Source: Symsagittifera roscoffensis
Taxonomy: Eukaryota; Xenacoelomorpha; Acoela; Convolutidae
Reading direction: 5' to 3'
Length of the DNA: 62,000 nt
Assembly: GCF_963678635.1 (NCBI RefSeq)
Contig: NC_087062.1
Location: 65,408,647 to 65,470,646 of the forward strand
Within the stretch, counting starts at the first letter, position 1; each line of letters begins with the position of its first letter. The notes below the pieces were generated by a model. It did not search any database, was not told the DNA's origin, and saw only the letters and a program-made list of their open reading frames with translations. Positions 32,401 through 35,549 of the stretch are shown here, one piece after another. A program made the position numbers and the translations under genes.

Positions 32401-32967
32401 CAAGCATCCTCTATGCATAATTTTAGTTCGGATTTGAACTCTCCCTCGGTGGGCAATATTCTCAAGTGTAGATTAGTGAGAGACGAGAGAGTGGGTTTCG
32501 GATTCAGCGTGAAGGGAGGCGTGGACTTCGGGAACCCGATCAACATATTCAAAATTGCGCCTGAGGGACCTGCCGACAGATCTCAGCGAGTAAAGGTAGC
32601 TTGCCAGATATTCTAACTGGAAATCATAGATAAATTGTGAAATGAAACAAGTGAGTATTTGAATTCGAGATGTTTTACTGAAGATAAATAATAATTCCTC
32701 AAGTAATCTCGAAATGGGTTTGGTTTAAACATCAAAAAAGCTAGAAACTAACGCCGCTGATTTCAAAATTGCAGAGCAATTCAGATGTAAATGTTTCAGA
32801 TTGGTGACGTGATTCTGGAAGTTAACGGCGCGAGTACACATAGCATGACTCATGCGGATTTCTTGAGTGCAGTTAGAAGCACTCCTTCTCAAGTGCAACT
32901 GGTACTGAGCAGAGCTTCAACACCTGCTTATCTTTCTCAGCCTGTCACACCCACTGGAAAATTCTGA
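5154..32967 (+). CDS. MAGI-family membrane-associated guanylate kinase, WW and PDZ protein (13 exons)
   Basis: Exons 5154-5496, 24841-24957, 25857-25973, 26086-26190, 26357-26423, 26776-26828, 26958-26993, 27053-27325, 29312-30263, 30951-31728, 31860-32083, 32199-32595 and 32800-32967 join with matching phases from ATG 5160 to TGA 32965-32967, giving 1207 residues. Domain order: PDZ0 (about 5-112), degenerate guanylate-kinase-like region (113-225), one WW (227-262), PDZ1 (302-409), Ser/Asn-rich linker (410-686), PDZ2 (689-771), PDZ3 (812-896), PDZ4 (901-984), PDZ5 (1108-1193). This order is specific to MAGI (inverted MAGUK) proteins, which organise receptors and signalling proteins such as PTEN at cell junctions. 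Vertebrate MAGIs have two WW domains; only the second type is visible here. The first coding intron is 19.3 kb because of an antisense LTR element. The N terminus lacks further coding exons in view; the acceptor lies 6 bases before the ATG. Confidence 0.92.
5516..5519. repeat. Target-site duplication (left)
   Basis: CTTC, immediately outside the LTR end; it pairs with 24437-24440. The four-base length fits gypsy-type integrases. Confidence 0.85.
5520..5929 (-). repeat. 3' LTR (element orientation)
   Basis: One base differs from the other LTR. On the element strand it holds an AATAAA poly(A) signal (5720-5725), a perfect 8-bp-stem hairpin GTGCTGAA/TTCAGCAC (5787-5814), and ATGATTGG/CCAATCAT inverted CCAAT-type words (5848-5855, 5897-5904). 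The purine tract just before it in element order is weak (GGATGGG). Confidence 0.96.
5930..7544. other. Retroelement 3' untranslated region
   Basis: These 1.6 kb between the 601-aa ORF and the 3' LTR have no ORF in element sense. A GGTGGGTTAGGCC word occurs twice (near 6631 and 6675) and ATTTACTGC recurs several times at about 7197-7335. Plus-strand open frames here show no family resemblance. Confidence 0.6.
7545..9350 (-). CDS. Retroelement ORF downstream of envelope, 601 aa, unknown function
   Basis: I do not recognise this protein. Residues 1 to about 200 are Ser/Pro/Asn-rich and probably disordered. From about 205 to the end the sequence looks folded, rich in aromatic residues, His and Thr, with few cysteines and no signal peptide or clear membrane segment. 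The start ATG overlaps the stop of the envelope-like ORF as ATGA (9347-9350), an arrangement that suggests termination-reinitiation or use of a separate spliced mRNA. The stop is TAA-class at 7545. Its position after env is unusual for gypsy elements. Candidate roles (structural or regulatory accessory) are guesses only. Confidence 0.8.
   Translation of the reverse strand: MSRQLGSLHRSNSHPTNLTSPIPIIPLFAFPPPDFPSSNVTSGMNSDTNSHISVLYSISQLNNPNIETPDEFADSEPSPSNHFHNSSNFSQPPFQPILSNNPDPITSTPSYASQVTPTYSSLHSDQSSHSPDTPRISPELDNFITLQQQPYHLHTPTINQISSTINSSNPPTPTPSSNYTESLAPSSTSTESSHNTNRAYRTFKRKFPNHPFPAKPGTAREYINHPKHTNTKEFLAITLPSFPQYTLNTPYDTNETRNFVDEYVLMPTLSWTSYYHFTNPLCLPLSNTHIDIERNTDMLYRLTTPLTARQFTYVGYKKSLKTHTAPRANEYTLEYYDHNIIRANQDQFLDDDRFANPQITEKFFIKTPYIFTLNIFDRKFDHIISEALTDTQGYESFKERFQIFSLTFHFLAPHERDLHCSHDIMLRTKQTHTYSYYRFIQNHFDLHTPSRQPHHRFQFINSKYTSPFFLNFTYCIKDTNLHGILRNYDPITQMYIFCPITKTFNAEESRPFLIPHEFVQPIEIPILEFIHNTKFNHKLYNLIQNTPYEFAVGTEELTTIKALQLLWPLLQTKNIIRILAKLLTTSELIHDIFPHGFFPDD
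9347..11965 (-). CDS. env: Envelope-like glycoprotein of the retroelement, 872 aa
   Basis: A hydrophobic N-terminal signal peptide (about residues 1-19) is followed by a large Cys-rich ectodomain with N-glycosylation sequons (for example NIT at 140, NTT at 419, NRS at 487), a hydrophobic membrane segment at about 703-727, a second hydrophobic stretch at about 745-762, and a Pro/Asn/Gln-rich inner tail. From general recall, the early Tyr-Asp-Cys pattern and the central block around GNRSNFL and GNILWFY look like glycoproteins of chuvirus-like negative-strand viruses that metazoan LTR elements have captured more than once. It would bind and fuse membranes, making this element potentially an endogenous retrovirus. 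I see no furin-type site with a clear fusion peptide, so a baculovirus-F origin is less likely. The ORF is intact. Confidence 0.75.
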   Translation of the reverse strand: MYILKLLIFLQLLFLVISNQNINPSPRTGPQDLLVTHYDCEENEQKTLHKYAINQVSQCETEPQAIETTDVIATLYSKARATTVTGYKFTATFSEKKVHCSQVSNGNKNRLDHESFYQSNIERLLHLNPDDCKNELLRLNITQNKNSDRKLVNFQVFSDSVHQSQLERHQGHIKLDEKYPYNGAHGRLTYDLHDKHWIPHIGINDPSNCKADTKNKGYQEIMFFDWKIQLEKIQLTRDLSDNTMIYQGIRLPCKNDQGYCDPTTRTQATIVWFPEDTCTTFQVAKIHARMIKFHEKYFIQSIPYEQVHPSRKLSSNFRNIDNIENKLTRFQIYQETELACKYRNPLHRTQYSEILVEYEKGFDMTTGKVKIDPYATGHPPNEGTSYIPVNFEKSNGQPGGHLKPHDTRSTRLQELSLMNTTYFGNIHYDIHLDMKLDYTISRIFQEMSLSELETLHQLCELERTQILQSLALAVLKIPYAGYLLSGNRSNFLDYEGNILWFYTCTKKVSPLYVFEDKRCYKRIPIFYKNKVHFVDTLSRRTYFWDTAVPCGSENSHNVVQLNPDENKYYLLTPYPTLMQSLKKFSPESIRAIARNPNIDLQSIGIYSKSDIQHHIRTQQFQELLTQMDTIQRQSIDQNLRKLAETAGFADIYTQDYSGYFKDIKDYIYLNGEKYRPQDISPINIFSFVTLKNEILDFLGWPYYILEKLTILYAMFNFIGFLFSLLKGIYNTCAIHTQVNRQASVARILFAGFFGIFSTSINKILLDAQIKEYNTKIATRQNTYDEEHNNVDITPTAPQLPPLPNNHPLSLVPRNFRNLAITHNPNFRLTTSQSPIQHIMTHQSQDQNTYEQIIEQPHTTAFQSQNNHFFSPR
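11953..13089 (-). CDS. Open frame of 378 codons without any ATG, retroelement
   Basis: The minus frame is free of stops from 13089 to TAA at 11953-11955, but contains no ATG codon at all; the codon before it (13090-13092) is a stop. The predicted product has a Gln/Ser/Pro-rich N-terminal part and a C-terminal part with hydrophobic and aromatic residues, similar in layout to the 601-aa protein. It overlaps the env start by 13 bases. Such a long stop-free run in AT-rich DNA is unlikely by chance, so it is probably translated after splicing from an upstream start, or from a non-AUG codon. No known family is recognised. Confidence 0.6.
   Translation of the reverse strand, partial: QFKNPSKITTQQSQNQSSPTSSQDNPTPPSTTQNPQTSTRISFQDNPYTFEERHARLSEPLEPVQRQAPLSEPTYNLYPTLPQELSRIRNPSQNQNTVEINRQIIHPRRNRNFQTPRVHFDIPQSPSQNTPENPIDILPETPTLLSQRSTSSLPSDYLGSTPTSEQIRENPFNPPNQASRLPYWTTHSFTQGELNLVNNPIDISTDTTTSSSLPETLSLPSTPSISQISPPPFNLNFPNNLDARYREQSSINIPLRLDWNTFTAPPPLFGQHQESNRLHNWALNRLQYRQDIHNDIRDHNIQILQQNSLQLKFEITVKLNNITQHPYPLNPPNITAQSLPPPFITTEVIYKYDRYTKNTIGYITFYNPYSGLSYTCIF
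13095..13283 (-). CDS. Small hydrophobic protein, 62 aa, retroelement
   Basis: A basic start is followed by two membrane-spanning stretches (about residues 11-30 and 35-52) and a polar end. Its ATG overlaps the stop of the preceding 76-aa ORF as ATGA (13280-13283). Small hydrophobic proteins between pol and env recall viroporins, but that is inference from shape only. Confidence 0.5.
   Translation of the reverse strand: MIRKIFSRTDIFLLFVIFIAFLSSLILTICKCIKKAIFTFALATILLILFLEEYYNKHKPSH
13280..13510 (-). CDS. Small hydrophobic protein, 76 aa, retroelement
   Basis: Ile/Leu/Phe make up most of residues 10-60, giving one or two membrane helices with a heptad-like leucine spacing. It lies directly upstream of the 62-aa ORF with ATGA overlap. 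AT-rich DNA can produce such frames by chance, hence moderate confidence. Confidence 0.42.
   Translation of the reverse strand: MLFSQSVTQILINLKHFFTILETFIIFLFDILESFLIILIIFCNIFLIFYTILELFLQLSKTLDYIHRYDSYNLSK
13511..14108. other. Retroelement spacer between pol and small ORFs
   Basis: About 600 bp without a coding frame in element sense. TACTTTAGGCTAA occurs near 13708 and again near 13739. A splice acceptor for downstream ORFs could lie here; I cannot identify one with confidence. Confidence 0.45.
14109..14723 (-). CDS. Integrase C-terminal segment in a shifted frame
   Basis: Directly where the Gag-Pol frame ends (TAA at 14702-14704), another frame is open for about 204 codons to TAA at 14109-14111. 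It codes features expected after a gypsy integrase core: an NSRFTPAS-type entry, the KGPYQI (GPY/F) motif, a short beta-rich module and a Lys/Asn/Gln-rich tail. The break lies just past a run of five A on the element strand (14727-14731). One lost base there would explain it, so this copy's integrase is probably truncated; a sequencing error or recoding are alternatives. Confidence 0.7.
   Translation of the reverse strand, partial: NEIYQKITKKLLQRQNINEQINSRFTPASELKIGTFVLIPNFNTQKGISKKLQPLRKGPYQIIAKPTDVTYKITDSNKKEIVQHRNNLLPYYPKEYALRELTQLYSFTGLKIIQNEPHLKNTEQNDNPTENQNTKPIATKNNTQNHKESPKQRKNRKMTEQIIPQEQIDKSENRKTTRLRNQPRKNYKIFIPQSKILKKVEFQK
14702..20929 (-). CDS. gag-pol: Gag-Pol polyprotein of the Ty3/gypsy element, 2075 aa, one frame
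   Basis: Domains in order: Gln-rich N terminus (1-120), retrotransposon capsid (about 135-325), CCHC zinc knuckle C-x2-C-x4-H-x4-C (375-388), an Arg/Asn/Ser-rich nucleic-acid-binding region (400-620), aspartic protease with DSG at 762-764, reverse transcriptase (about 1150-1340) with active site YLDD at 1270-1273, RNase H (about 1411-1540) with acidic residues D1419, E1472, D1489 and D1534, integrase zinc-binding region with H1782/H1789 and C1819/C1822, and integrase core D1854, D1914, E1950 with the D-35-E spacing. No frameshift separates Gag from Pol. The last part of integrase is lost to a frame change after residue 2070. All catalytic residues are otherwise present. The long spacer between knuckle and protease is unusual. 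Confidence 0.95.
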   Translation of the reverse strand: MDYLSSDDDFLQPDIFAPNTQEYRRQGIQRTRTNHRNFSPQPIDAQHQQPIQQQNLINTQSFQPIQQQNPMTAHSYQASQMQNEIPLPYYLQQHEITRNQLSNFSQMPNAAESLQMTMNPYLMGGSSITSNKPLMVFTGTDPEYSVEDYLNAVTANLILNIGPEPINTPLHQNWIHRRTALIQTTLDGAAQKWFSVLPLEIKSNWKRFTQEFSKMFDSERNKQQQRVLCNEIRRLPNETIKQIAVRIETLVRKAYSLNTHDYKNTKMTEILMMTLTPQLRKIAIKKRASHPSSIREPDLDFRKLVDKLEQAEITMKLEETENLKLQYVNRIETTPTNINNIQESETDLVEKITEILNIYEKNPNFKGKPSFKKWCNYCRRYGHSISECRQKQQDNQNKSQKYKEPNKSFYQYMKKDQNLPNKTVYSNNSSGKPLPNNTNYTRNQSPYNSSYRGRSPERRNTNNSSQNHYNRPNSRNNYSRSNSNTQRFVSRSNSQSRNNYYPNNQSRNSSYNRNRNYSYNRNRSYSNNRNQNYPNNQSRNNSYNRSNYNRPNNNYQNRSRNNSQNRHSSYNNRYRNYSQSPHRNNNNYNNSNNRHRSSTPKHQRQINQVQSNPETTSDPPGIDDTVTDTLQLNQINCTSSDSESDTENTLSINMIKVENDYESVIYEQPFSSHIYENQSEFLQNYYTTPINSTPTTQETNEINTTNQTNKNTKTKCLNTNHIYQNIQKEQPKEKIWTIPFLLESPRNKEFQPPDLEIDFLIDSGAESNIINIPTWNEIKTLHPKLTPLETSSKLATAQGSTLINYGKIQLFLLPTRTMEQSKILNKPFKQIFHITDIKYNIIGIPFISKYIPTINILNSKILIKDKYTKTKETSLTFFQRLNKQPPFFSKFYPIFNQQRKHLKPLSGNIYNFSIKQVHQYDKEQNKQKFYMSEFEFKPIHKFFKITISSIKYLKNSNSDIISLHVYNNTPYQVTLPLGLLGYCETNATISPIHEKAYRVNNILQLLDICQSTILNEELSINNIISNENRNTDYFTKTPYFKPTFNISNYTEDQQKFLTMFNFQHSQITQDEFEKLAKQLIKYSSVYATSKFDVGKISSSLHLPLKPDAVFKKQRASKVPIHLHDKVNRLLDILEQYNIISPVNKEEQPKGNTFINPVIILAKGESLKIVLDARYLNSLIDESKCNWPIEPIQVILTKINGKYFKTADMNSAYNQMPLDEQSRRLTQFVIGNQQYEFNRLFYGISIGPAAFSAFMSKIFRPLILKKNAITYLDDVFMQSQTKDEMFNVLEKYHQILQNENLKAAPDKSHFFLTRVKFLGHNIERKTITPLKSRIDAIQKLQPPTNKKKIQEFLGMLNFLSKYVYKMQLYLRPFYNILRQQNNFEWNTEHQTRFEEIKKLLTEQISNTIPDSNQPFYAMCDASNFGIGAALLQSHNGTNKMNLISANSRLFTQAELRLSTLMRECTAIIYTLTEYEFLILGSKHPTVLFTDYKPIIFLFTQKSNPNHRVYRFQLILMKFPNLHIVWTAGKNLALPDTLSRNTPPELLTRKTTVEIPKNIKFYLAENETSPRLECKYAVKTDIEQSQINSLQHFPLYLDCQNNHYEVDLLGTSTFKPIPYSQWIKNNTQHKRTKQHPPKKDHFPLIEKEDLTDKINLSGPQTNDSKYTINQVFDLHDPLDTIPLSKFEIENIFLPPTETITISTLKQYQNLDPIIRQLKSWHKYKTKPVKADSTILGNKTLLRYFRKFNNTTINENTDLLEYNLNESTVPCLPLSMILIAFNISHTQNIKGHSGSEKTYSNFIQNFYFPNAPIWIKVLCNDCIVCQLNKPYPNQKQIAQKQDFKGQSLYFNHRISFDTKGPISPSSEGNSYIMVIVDAFKHYVALNPVPHCNAYYAYTTLYEHWIAKFGLPEILVTDNGTEFINNEIITLCHLYNIKHKPRTSHAPWTNGLVEGMNRSLQEYLRCIINGNDTKYTEWSADVKLFPLAYNSQITTTLGMSPYEMVFNQKPRKPIMFTANSHKNAQGYCQPNKDSICYNLPLHTHDEDHFHHPQILKLASGTHTEWILNRDKNTMKFIKK
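20975..22330 (-). CDS. Retroelement ORF upstream of Gag-Pol, 451 aa, unknown
   Basis: I do not recognise the family. Residues 1-20 are acidic, about 25-235 look helical and folded, and the last 150 are rich in Asn, Thr, Gln, Pro with Arg/Tyr patches, like a disordered nucleic-acid-binding tail. The layout (helical domain plus basic tail) resembles a Gag-type structural protein, but no zinc knuckle is present and Gag-Pol has its own capsid. It ends 46 bp before the Gag-Pol ATG and overlaps the preceding 155-aa ORF by 26 bp. It is intact, as expected of a young copy. Confidence 0.75.
   Translation of the reverse strand: MSSTHTPGEESTDDDEIFPFIVDATTDRGQHIFCKNLLLNLFEPGISPCKTEFPDVKIKRQIIDHYLKDMCNITQQYGIYSIEFTSPNHNNRKYTIQTDDLDLEFSKIFSEYIKSIQYHNSQRANSIFTNEVFAIIYSYISILENEIPITNVSPTETSKHLKVRHEITLLSSYLNIIKENFTKDDVSQHTKHDLQKILAWFIIDYFTHNIDLIAQARKNFRPQNSNDDTAITEQSDYVWDPEWSHPAFISFPQSISSQAISTISYIRDYVKVIPLTIDATPLNYNTFLPDTQNNSLNSTVIHNENLNGTRNLTQQDIQTPSHFINEEIVHTTTTQQSISPIRPNLTTPRNTNPSQTQVTLQSTVKPSVAPKYSHMDYQTYRPMTIPSKTRKTFTRNNFTDHNYNYTHPSKTYNQPQRNFNQYTRSRNWDNPMTQPNSINFQTNPPQDHSEN
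22305..22772 (-). CDS. Basic accessory protein, 155 aa, retroelement
   Basis: The product has two strongly basic clusters (about residues 39-66 and 108-121) separated by an acidic Ser/Glu stretch, resembling bipartite nuclear-localisation or arginine-rich RNA-binding motifs. No known domain is recognised. It is the first substantial ORF after the leader, and its end overlaps the 451-aa ORF by 26 bp. A regulatory, RNA-binding role as in complex retroviruses is possible but only inferred from composition. Confidence 0.6.
   Translation of the reverse strand: MSFKNLGNKQTIVLHNCEIDNKKYDLVITPHTQTVGYIRTKRQTLKRKIITKQRQITRKRFSKNRNAFSESETNSLDELYKLKESIDKNCPLHDQLYFSDSETTSNSSKRGKRRIKKQYKHKPVHLYNWNQPIRHINNYILTVIERKNELNAHPR
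22773..24006 (-). promoter_or_regulatory. Retroelement 5' leader with repeated motifs
   Basis: The 1.2-kb leader has few ORFs. A 25-bp word beginning GATCCAAGGATAAGCC is repeated exactly at 23291-23315 and 23351-23375, 60 bp apart, and contains the near-palindrome AAGGATAAGCCTT. A degenerate word GGGTTGGAGAATAGTA...ATCGA recurs at about 22878, 22993 and 23213. Packaging, splicing or protein-binding roles are possible. Confidence 0.55.
23706..23939 (-). CDS. Leader ORF, 77 aa, retroelement
   Basis: The ORF starts about 90 bp inside the 5' LTR, right after the primer-binding site. The product is Arg-rich (GIGRRPRTRDD) and shows balanced composition rather than the AT-driven one of chance frames. 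It may be a first coding exon spliced to downstream ORFs that lack an ATG, or a short upstream ORF. Unrecognised. Confidence 0.35.
   Translation of the reverse strand: MLYDNNLIEMSLRLNRSEPIFRTITELPGIGRRPRTRDDIRQSRNLPYSYMIVRQKPEQTFIFRILLAMNLDFHLQT
24007..24024 (-). promoter_or_regulatory. Primer-binding site
   Basis: Two bases inside the 5' LTR, the element strand reads TGGTGCGACCATAAG, with TGG complementary to a tRNA CCA end. A TTCGA word lies about one T-arm further in, so complementarity may extend into the T arm. The primer tRNA could not be identified by eye. Confidence 0.7.
24027..24436 (-). repeat. 5' LTR (element orientation), promoter region
   Basis: This LTR begins the element transcript. 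It holds the same AATAAA (24227-24232), hairpin and inverted CCAAT words as its partner. I cannot point to a confident TATA box. Confidence 0.96.
24437..24440. repeat. Target-site duplication (right)
   Basis: CTTC, immediately outside the right LTR; it pairs with 5516-5519. Confidence 0.85.
24441..24840. other. Remainder of MAGI intron 1
   Basis: Four hundred bases of intron between the retroelement and exon 2. No feature is seen apart from the acceptor at its end. Confidence 0.6.
24841..24957 (+). CDS. MAGI exon 2 (guanylate-kinase-like, start)
   Basis: Acceptor TTAGTTTCAG ends at 24840; donor GTGAGT begins at 24958. The phase-1 junctions fit both neighbours. It codes the LxLDLRDLLxARF helix that opens the GUK region of MAGI proteins. 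Confidence 0.85.
24958..25856. other. MAGI intron 2
   Basis: The intron holds no repeat that I recognise. It contains a GUK-like word around 25220-25288 that was considered as an exon and rejected (see rejected list). Confidence 0.5.
25857..25973 (+). CDS. MAGI exon 3 (guanylate-kinase-like)
   Basis: Acceptor TTATTGTCCAG ends at 25856; donor GTAAGT begins at 25974. It codes the segment with FLDLENQNFFLES, equivalent to the FxxLExSGxLLES block of MAGI GUK regions. The usual Gly-Glu-Val-x-Gly-Val-Asp-Tyr core is poorly kept. Confidence 0.82.
26086..26190 (+). CDS. MAGI exon 4 (end of GUK-like region)
   Basis: Acceptor TTGTTTAG ends at 26085; donor GTAAGA begins at 26191. It opens with the GNYYGTP motif that marks the end of the truncated GUK region in MAGI proteins, followed by an acidic linker. 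Confidence 0.87.
26357..26423 (+). CDS. MAGI exon 5 (first half of WW)
   Basis: Acceptor ATTTTTCAG ends at 26356; donor GTAAGC begins at 26424. It codes ELPPGWERI and the YYV strand of a WW domain with the first signature Trp. Confidence 0.88.
26776..26828 (+). CDS. MAGI exon 6 (second half of WW)
   Basis: Acceptor ATGTTTCAG ends at 26775; donor GTGAGT begins at 26829. It codes DHINRKTQFEPP. As in MAGI WW2, Phe replaces the second signature Trp. Confidence 0.88.
26958..26993 (+). CDS. MAGI exon 7 (microexon)
   Basis: A 36-bp exon between acceptor TTTTTTCAG (ends 26957) and donor GTAGTT at 26994. It codes a Lys-rich linker and keeps phase 1 on both sides. Confidence 0.7.
27053..27325 (+). 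CDS. MAGI exon 8 (most of PDZ1)
   Basis: Acceptor CTTTTTTCAG ends at 27052; donor GTAATT begins at 27326. It codes a Glu/Asp-rich linker and PDZ1 with carboxylate-binding loop RGFGFTL and the EGGPADRA segment. Confidence 0.9.
27326..29311. other. MAGI intron 8
   Basis: The 2.0-kb intron has no exon-like frame. At about 28410-28720 it carries a copy of an interspersed repeat that occurs inverted at about 56150-56480. The remainder shows nothing. Confidence 0.55.
28410..28720 (+). repeat. Interspersed repeat, copy 1
   Basis: It shares long diverged similarity with the reverse complement of about 56150-56480; for example AATCGAGTGATATATA matches GAGTCGAGTGATATATA in the other copy, and both flank a T-rich run and a CAAAATCA word. 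The class is unknown; no terminal repeats were found. Confidence 0.5.
29312..30263 (+). CDS. MAGI exon 9 (end of PDZ1 and long linker)
   Basis: Acceptor TTGTTTACTAG ends at 29311; donor GTTAGT begins at 30264. The first 41 codons finish PDZ1 (GDILCLVN core). The remainder is a low-complexity Ser/Asn/Gln linker with several RxS motifs that could be phosphorylated. The donor is chosen because it gives phase 2, as exon 10 requires. Confidence 0.85.
30264..30950. other. MAGI intron 9
   Basis: A short perfect duplication GGAAACCTATTTTAGTGCGATT-like begins near 30290-30331 (two adjacent copies of about 20 bp). Nothing else is seen. Confidence 0.45.
30951..31728 (+). CDS. MAGI exon 10 (PDZ2, PDZ3, start of PDZ4)
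   Basis: Acceptor TTGTATTTCAG ends at 30950; donor GTATGA begins at 31729. PDZ loops SFGFGFTL, EFGFEIRGG and SFGFVIV are visible, with the GDILTSIN and GDELLEIDG cores between. Confidence 0.93.
31860..32083 (+). CDS. MAGI exon 11 (end of PDZ4)
   Basis: Acceptor GAACTTCAG ends at 31859; donor GTAAGA begins at 32084. It codes the DDRVHAVNN half of PDZ4 and a polar linker, ending in phase 2. Confidence 0.92.
32199..32595 (+). CDS. MAGI exon 12 (linker and start of PDZ5)
   Basis: Acceptor TTCAATTTAG ends at 32198; donor GTAGCT begins at 32596. It codes a Pro/Ser linker and the VGFGFSVKGG loop of PDZ5. Confidence 0.92.
32800..32967 (+). CDS. MAGI exon 13 (end of PDZ5, C terminus)
   Basis: Acceptor AATGTTTCAG ends at 32799. 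It codes GDVILEVNG, the PDZ5 core, then a short Thr/Pro tail and TGA at 32965-32967. Confidence 0.92.
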   Translation: MGDVILEVNGASTHSMTHADFLSAVRSTPSQVQLVLSRASTPAYLSQPVTPTGKF

Positions 32968-33709
32968 AGTTCAAATGTGTTCTATTGCAACTGTAGACTG
33001 ATATTATAGATCCATATCTATCTTAAGCAGTGGTGTATGCTGGATTTTCTTGATGTGCTTTAGATTTGTATCAGGTTTTTTTCCTGCAATTATTTTAGTT
33101 GCGAAACCCGCGGCGACAATATGGAAAGGGGTCTGCGGAATTGCAATGAATAGTTGATCCACAATGAACGTGGCATAAGTTTTGGTGTTGCAATTTTCGA
33201 GTCAACATTTCTCTATCCAATATTTAAATTAGTAAAAAGCTCGCAAATTTTGTGACGCTATTAATAGTAATTTCCCTATCCTGAGTTTTTAAATTTTCAT
33301 TTGCAAAATTCTAATTCGTTTTAGAGATTAAATGTGTCTAATGTTGACTGTATATGTAGATAAGTATAGCTGTACGTTCCTCTATTTTTAGACAAATTTA
33401 ACTGATTTCGTAAATGACTTTTAAATAACTGAAAAAAAAATTGAAAGGAAACAGGATGACCCAGCAAGGGTGGATTTCGACTAAAATTTAGTTTGATTTA
33501 AACTTGAAGAAAAAACCACTTGATAGGCGAAACTTCAAGATATAGGTGAAAATTGATAGCCGAGGAGATGCATACCCATGTGAGTCATTTTTAAGGATAC
33601 TGATATACCTTTATATGACCAGTGAATGTTTTTACTAAGAGGTGATCTAAAAATGTTTGGCCGTTCAAAATTGTATGAAATCGTGATAAAAATTGCCGTA
33701 TATTTGAAT
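32968..33709. other. MAGI downstream region
   Basis: This should hold the 3' UTR. No canonical AATAAA is evident near the stop and no coding frame is seen. Confidence 0.4.
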
Positions 33710-33986
33710 CAGGGGCGGATCCAGGATTTTCTCGAGGGGTAGCGGATTTTAAAACGATTACGTTCATATTTAGGTCGACCAAATTGGTTTTCCGAGCGCT
33801 CCCCTAGAACATTATAAGCGACTACGTATTAGTGTCTTAAGAAAAATTTGAGGTTTGGTCGGCCCAGAATTGGATGTCAGAAAGTAATACTAAAGTGTCA
33901 GAAAGTAATACCAAAGAGATTCTTTGGTTGACGAAGGTGTCGAATCCCTGATACGGTGAAGGCGTCGTCCCATAAATCCGCTCCTG
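33710..33986. mobile_element. MITE with hAT-like ends (277 bp)
   Basis: The left end CAGGGGCGGATCC and right end, read inverted, CAGGAGCGGATTT form a roughly 11-bp terminal inverted repeat. Interior words (CTCGAGGGG, GGTCGACCAAATTG) are shared with 48511-48934 and 49147-49301. No transposase is coded. A clear 8-bp target duplication is not seen, so the ends may have decayed. Confidence 0.6.
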
Positions 33987-35504
33987 TTTAATTCAGTTCA
34001 TAGAGAATGAGTTCATAAAATCAACTAGTTTTTGACTTAATTCGAGTAATAAATAGTTTTATGTGAAATATTCATGAAAACAAAAACTATATTTGCTGCG
34101 CACCATTTGCGATACAAAACAAAAAAGTCGAAAAAACTATATCTATTAAAATGAATCAAGCTAGCTATGAAAAAATGATGCCACGGCAATAGAATGTGAA
34201 ATTGGCATCGGATGAAATTTAAATGAGCGATATCAAAGCCAAAAGTAACAAAGCAGAAAACCTTCATGCTGAAAAAATTTATCCTACAGAAAAATTTCAA
34301 GCTTTTCAGAACGTACACACACGCACATAACTTTTGCGGCTATCAAACGACCAATAAAAGGTCACTTAGCCAATTTAACATAGACCGAAATCTACTAGGC
34401 TGAAAAACAGAGCAGGAAAAAAGCAATAAAATTTTGACAAATCGAATAGAACGGTCTTTTCAAATGCAGCAATCTAAATTTGTCTTTTAGTTGACGAAAG
34501 TAAAAATTAAGCGTTCCTATGATCAAAGTTAATCACCGGTAAAAATCTGGTACTTGGTTTCAACTTACTAGCTCTCGTGTGTATAAAAAAACAGTTCATT
34601 GCCGAAAACTGAATTAGACTTATTAATGCCTCCTTTGAGGAATTCTTGAAGTTGAAGCAATCATTCGTGGAAAACGTTCCGATAAACATCAAATCCCCGT
34701 GATAACTCAATTAAGTTGAAATCTCCATGAACGACTGTAATTTTCCTAGCGATCAGAAATGGTGTTGCAAACGAATACTAAACTTTAACATAAATAACTT
34801 GTTCACAGAATGGTCATTCAATTTAGTAGGAAAGTTACAAACTTGTTAGTGCTCTAATTTACATGCGTAACACAATATCTAAATTCTTTACTGACGCAGG
34901 ATTTAGGATTTCGTATAATTTCTGCATTTTTCTGCTTTTCAGGGATTTTGACTTGTTTCGTCAATTTAGTTGCCTCATCTGACGTATTTTGAAGAACGAA
35001 ACTTTTTTTTTTGCCTTTTTGTGCTTGGAGCATGACATAAACCTTTAAAATTGAAAAAAAAAATAGAGCTTTAAAGTTATTATGACCATTTTGCCGGCTT
35101 CAACGGGCGTCTACCCTAACTTTGTCTGCATAGTTAACAATCAATAAATTTTGGGGTAATGCTGATTTATTGATGGAAATCGTGCTTAGCGATACTTTTT
35201 TTCGAATGTTAAATTTTGAGACTTGTGAACTTTGAAATTTAATATAATTTATATAATTATATTAAAATAATAATTATATATTTAATATATATAACAATTA
35301 TATATAGTTATATTTTATATAATTAACAAGCTACAGATATAATTTCTGCTTGTTGGGATTTAAATATTTGTCAAGTTGGATTTTTTCATGTCGTTTGTAA
35401 TTTTACCAACTCGATTTGTTAAAGTTTTATATTTTTGTTGTTTTTTTTCTTTTACTTTTTTAGACTCGATAGTGACCGCATATTGCCTCGTTCGATGAGC
35501 TAAA
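33987..35504. other. AT-rich intergenic stretch
   Basis: No gene is seen. A nearly pure A/T tract with TATATAAT-type words covers about 35238-35325. Confidence 0.5.
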
Positions 35505-35505
35505 A

Positions 35506-35507
<2 letters not shown>

Positions 35508-35549
<42 letters not shown>
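35508..35549. repeat. (GT)n microsatellite
   Basis: About 20 uninterrupted GT units. It lies some 25 bp before the left boundary of the 4.36-kb tandem duplication and is not part of the second copy. Confidence 0.9.
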
